Positions 62,273 through 64,000 of a stretch of 64,000 nucleotides of DNA are shown in pieces. Made by a program: the position numbers and the translations under genes. The notes under the pieces were generated by a model that had not been told where the DNA came from, did no database searches, and was given only the letters and a program-made list of their open reading frames with translations. Numbering within the stretch: the first letter of the stretch is position 1; each line of letters starts with the position of its first letter. Source of the stretch: Halochromatium glycolicum (GTDB lineage Bacteria > Pseudomonadota > Gammaproteobacteria > Chromatiales > Chromatiaceae); NCBI RefSeq assembly GCF_016584085.1, contig NZ_NRSJ01000012.1:1-64000 (forward strand), written 5' to 3'.

Positions 62273-63024
62273 GAGCGATAGAGCCTCGTGTACTGGGTCT
62301 CGTGCAGGCTGCTCGCAATCGCCAGCGCCGGCATGCTCGCGCCGATCTCGGTATCGGGGAGGTCGCGGGCCTGCTCCACCGCAGCCGGAATCCGCCCGGC
62401 GAGCCTTGTGAGGATGCGCTGCCCGGCGGTCTGACCCAAGGGCACCAGCTTGATCCCGGCGAGTGTCAGGTTCTCGGCCCAGGACCAGGCATAGCCGGCT
62501 AGCACGTCGCTCTGATCGATCTCCCAGACGGTTGCCGCGAGCGCAAAGCCGGCAAGCTGGCTCCGGCTCAGCAGCGACTTCCAGTCCGGTGCGGGCGATG
62601 GTGAACTCGGGCCGAGACTGGTCGGAGGCGCTGGCTGCATGCGCGTCGCCCCGCCCGCGTTGAATGTGTCGAGCAGCCCCAAACCGTCCAGCAGTTCGGC
62701 CAGCGCGCGCCCGCGGTTGGCCTCCTCGGCGCGCAGCTCGGCGGTCTCGCGCAGTGCGATCAGCTCGTCGATCCAGGCCGCCATCGCCGCCATGTCTCCG
62801 CGGCTGGCCGCGTCCAGCATGCGCAGCAGCAGCGGCAGATCGACCCAGGTCAGCGACTGCGCAAGCTGATCCGAGAGCCAGTCCTCGAGCGTCGGCTGAT
62901 CGCAGACCCAGCCGGCCTCGACCGCCCATTCCAACCCTTGCGAGTAGGCGAAGGCGCCGACCGGCAGTGACGGGCTGACGAGCTGCAGCAGCCGCAGCAA
63001 CGACAGCGAGGCATCAGTGGTCAT
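62269..63024 (-). CDS. ureF: Urease accessory protein UreF
   Basis: A 251-residue helical protein that with UreD and UreG loads nickel into apo-urease. It opens LLRLLQLVSPSLPVGAFAYSQGLEWAVEAG, abridged here to SPSLPVGAFAYSQGLE, the UreF hallmark. An atypical Pro/Ser-rich insert (TRMQPAPPTSLGPSSPSP) lies near residue 125-145. It ends LHETQYTRLYRS, the usual C-terminus. It overlaps ureE by 11 bases upstream and the VanZ gene by four downstream. Confidence 0.94.
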   Translation of the reverse strand: MTTDASLSLLRLLQLVSPSLPVGAFAYSQGLEWAVEAGWVCDQPTLEDWLSDQLAQSLTWVDLPLLLRMLDAASRGDMAAMAAWIDELIALRETAELRAEEANRGRALAELLDGLGLLDTFNAGGATRMQPAPPTSLGPSSPSPAPDWKSLLSRSQLAGFALAATVWEIDQSDVLAGYAWSWAENLTLAGIKLVPLGQTAGQRILTRLAGRIPAAVEQARDLPDTEIGASMPALAIASSLHETQYTRLYRS

Positions 63025-63526
63025 GATCGTGTCGGTGTCCATGCCCGTGCCCGATGCCATCCGCTGCATGACGGCTACCGCCATAGGCACCGGGCTCCGG
63101 CTCGAACGAGGCCTCCTCCGCGACCACCGCCAGGCCGAGGCCGCGCACCATCGCATCGAGCACATGATCCTGCAGCCAGCGCAGGCGGCCCGGTTCGATC
63201 TGCAAGGCGACATGCCGGTTGCCGAGGTGATAGGCGGCGCGCGCAAGCAGCACCGGATCAGCCGACTCAGCCGTTGAGACCGGCTCCGGTGCGGCCCGGA
63301 CCTGGACGATGACGCCCTGCTCATCGCTCAGCCGATCACCGTCGCGCAGCGGCTCGCCGCCGCGCGGCAGCAGAACCCCGACCGCGCGGCCGTCATCCAG
63401 ATAGGCACGCAGCCGCGAGCGCGAGCGCTGCTCGTAGGTCAACGGCAGCACAGCACTCGGCCGCGCAACCGTTGCCCCATCGAGCCGCTGGGTCAGCCGT
63501 AGCGCTAGATCGCCGTCAGTCTTCAT
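63014..63526 (-). CDS. ureE: Urease accessory nickel chaperone UreE
   Basis: A 170-residue protein: N-terminal domain with LTYEQRSRSRLRAYLDDGR and VGVLLPRGGEPLRDGDRL, C-terminal domain with AYHLGNRHVALQIEPGRLRW, then a nickel-binding tail GHGHGHRHDHDH. All are expected in UreE. The start overlaps the hepT stop by 11 bases, making hepT-ureE-ureF a coupled run. Confidence 0.95.
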   Translation of the reverse strand: MKTDGDLALRLTQRLDGATVARPSAVLPLTYEQRSRSRLRAYLDDGRAVGVLLPRGGEPLRDGDRLSDEQGVIVQVRAAPEPVSTAESADPVLLARAAYHLGNRHVALQIEPGRLRWLQDHVLDAMVRGLGLAVVAEEASFEPEPGAYGGSRHAADGIGHGHGHRHDHDH

Positions 63527-63938
63527 CTTGCGGCAGCCTGCTGCGAATGGCGCTGACGAAGCCTTTCAGGTCATCGAGCCGATGTTCGACGACATCGCGC
63601 ACGATGCGCGGGTCCACGGCTTGATAGCCATGCACCAAGATGTTGCGGAACCCGACCATCTCGCTCAAAGGCGCAGCGAGGTCGCCTGGGAGCCAGCCCC
63701 ACTTGACCAGGAGCTCGAACAGCGCGCGATTGCTGCTCGGCTCCCCGAGCCGATCGTCGGAGACGATGTGTGAAGCAACGTCCAGCGCCGCCTGGATCGC
63801 GATCTGCAGCGTATAGGCCGCGAACCGCTCTTCGCGCAGGTCCAACGTGATCGCCTCCGGCTGCGCGAGGCGCCGCAGGTCACCGAGGCAGGTCTCGATG
63901 AATGCCAGCTTCTTGCGGACCAAATCGGCATCGGTCAT
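63516..63938 (-). CDS. HepT-like HEPN ribonuclease toxin (DUF86)
   Basis: A 140-residue helical HEPN protein. The nuclease motif R-x4-H is FRNILVHGY (R98, H103, Y105), and LQIAIQAALDVASHIVSD is the usual DUF86 helix. In MntA-HepT systems MntA AMPylates HepT at the Tyr of this motif and blocks RNA cleavage. The start overlaps the mntA stop by four bases (ATGA). It overlaps ureE by 11 bases. Confidence 0.9.
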   Translation of the reverse strand: MTDADLVRKKLAFIETCLGDLRRLAQPEAITLDLREERFAAYTLQIAIQAALDVASHIVSDDRLGEPSSNRALFELLVKWGWLPGDLAAPLSEMVGFRNILVHGYQAVDPRIVRDVVEHRLDDLKGFVSAIRSRLPQDED

Positions 63939-64000
63939 AACCGGCGCTGCTCTATATGCCGATAGCGCTGCAAATGCGGCAGCAGATCGAAGTACTCATT
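63935..64000 (-). CDS. MntA-like nucleotidyltransferase, C-terminal end (partial)
   Basis: Only the last 21 codons are in the window: NEYFDLLPHLQRYRHIEQRR then L and TGA. The text fits the end of MntA antitoxins, which precede hepT. The assignment rests mainly on the ATGA overlap with hepT. The GS...DxD active site would lie beyond the right edge. Confidence 0.6.
   Translation of the reverse strand, partial: NEYFDLLPHLQRYRHIEQRRL

Overview
The window is a GC-rich chromosomal segment of a gammaproteobacterium. My best guess is a purple sulfur bacterium or close relative (Chromatiaceae-like). This is inferred from the mix of RapA, RdgC, SirB1, a fused LplT-Aas, CysZ, ExeA/GspB, a complete AmmeMemoRadiSam set, class I fructose-bisphosphate aldolase, a PEP-CTERM protein and UreEFG, together with many toxin-antitoxin (TA) genes. 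No rRNA operon, CRISPR array or complete prophage was seen.

Layout. Bases 1-3.75 kb are a gene graveyard: a gutted type III restriction (Res) gene, one intact VapBC-like pair, three or four broken TA genes, a possible orphan toxin/immunity pair and an IS3 transposase fragment. It ends at the 3' side of a tRNA-Ser(GGA). Bases 4-28.7 kb are mostly housekeeping: a methyltransferase, a fatty-acid desaturase, mutM, a CPCC protein with glycerate kinase, rapA, gspB/gspA, a GAF-PAS-GGDEF-EAL regulator, a fused LplT-Aas whose ligase end looks degenerate, an RRM protein with a strong terminator, a Trm112-like protein, a nucleotide-sugar epimerase, rdgC, and the divergent amrS / amrB-amrA cluster. Bases 28.7-39.4 kb hold two CNNM/CorC-type transporters, SirB1, CysZ, a Phd-VapC pair, an MFS remnant and an RND efflux operon.

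Bases 39.4-51.8 kb hold a Uma2 protein, a SNF2 helicase with a SWIM zinc-finger partner, an HI0074/HI0073-type nucleotidyltransferase pair, an 821-residue 2OG-Fe(II) oxygenase with a C-terminal Cys cluster, a DUF1295 membrane protein, a GPH-type transporter and a DUF2235 hydrolase. Bases 52-57 kb hold a second RND operon whose permease has low-complexity insertions. Bases 57-59.75 kb are mosaic. A low-GC PEP-CTERM gene with a sigma-54-like promoter and a PIN TA pair are each followed by a copy of the permease 3' end, and a perfect 44-bp palindrome sits between exact 8-bp direct repeats. Bases 59.75-64 kb hold aldolase, then a leftward run mntA(partial)-hepT-ureE-ureF-vanZ-ureG in which most genes overlap.

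The most promising unexplained signals are the repeated permease 3' ends around the inserted cargo, the palindrome with direct repeats, the oxygenase with its Cys-rich tail, the SNF2/SWIM neighbourhood, and the MntA-HepT pair overlapping urease maturation genes. All family names come from reading the sequence and were not checked against a database.
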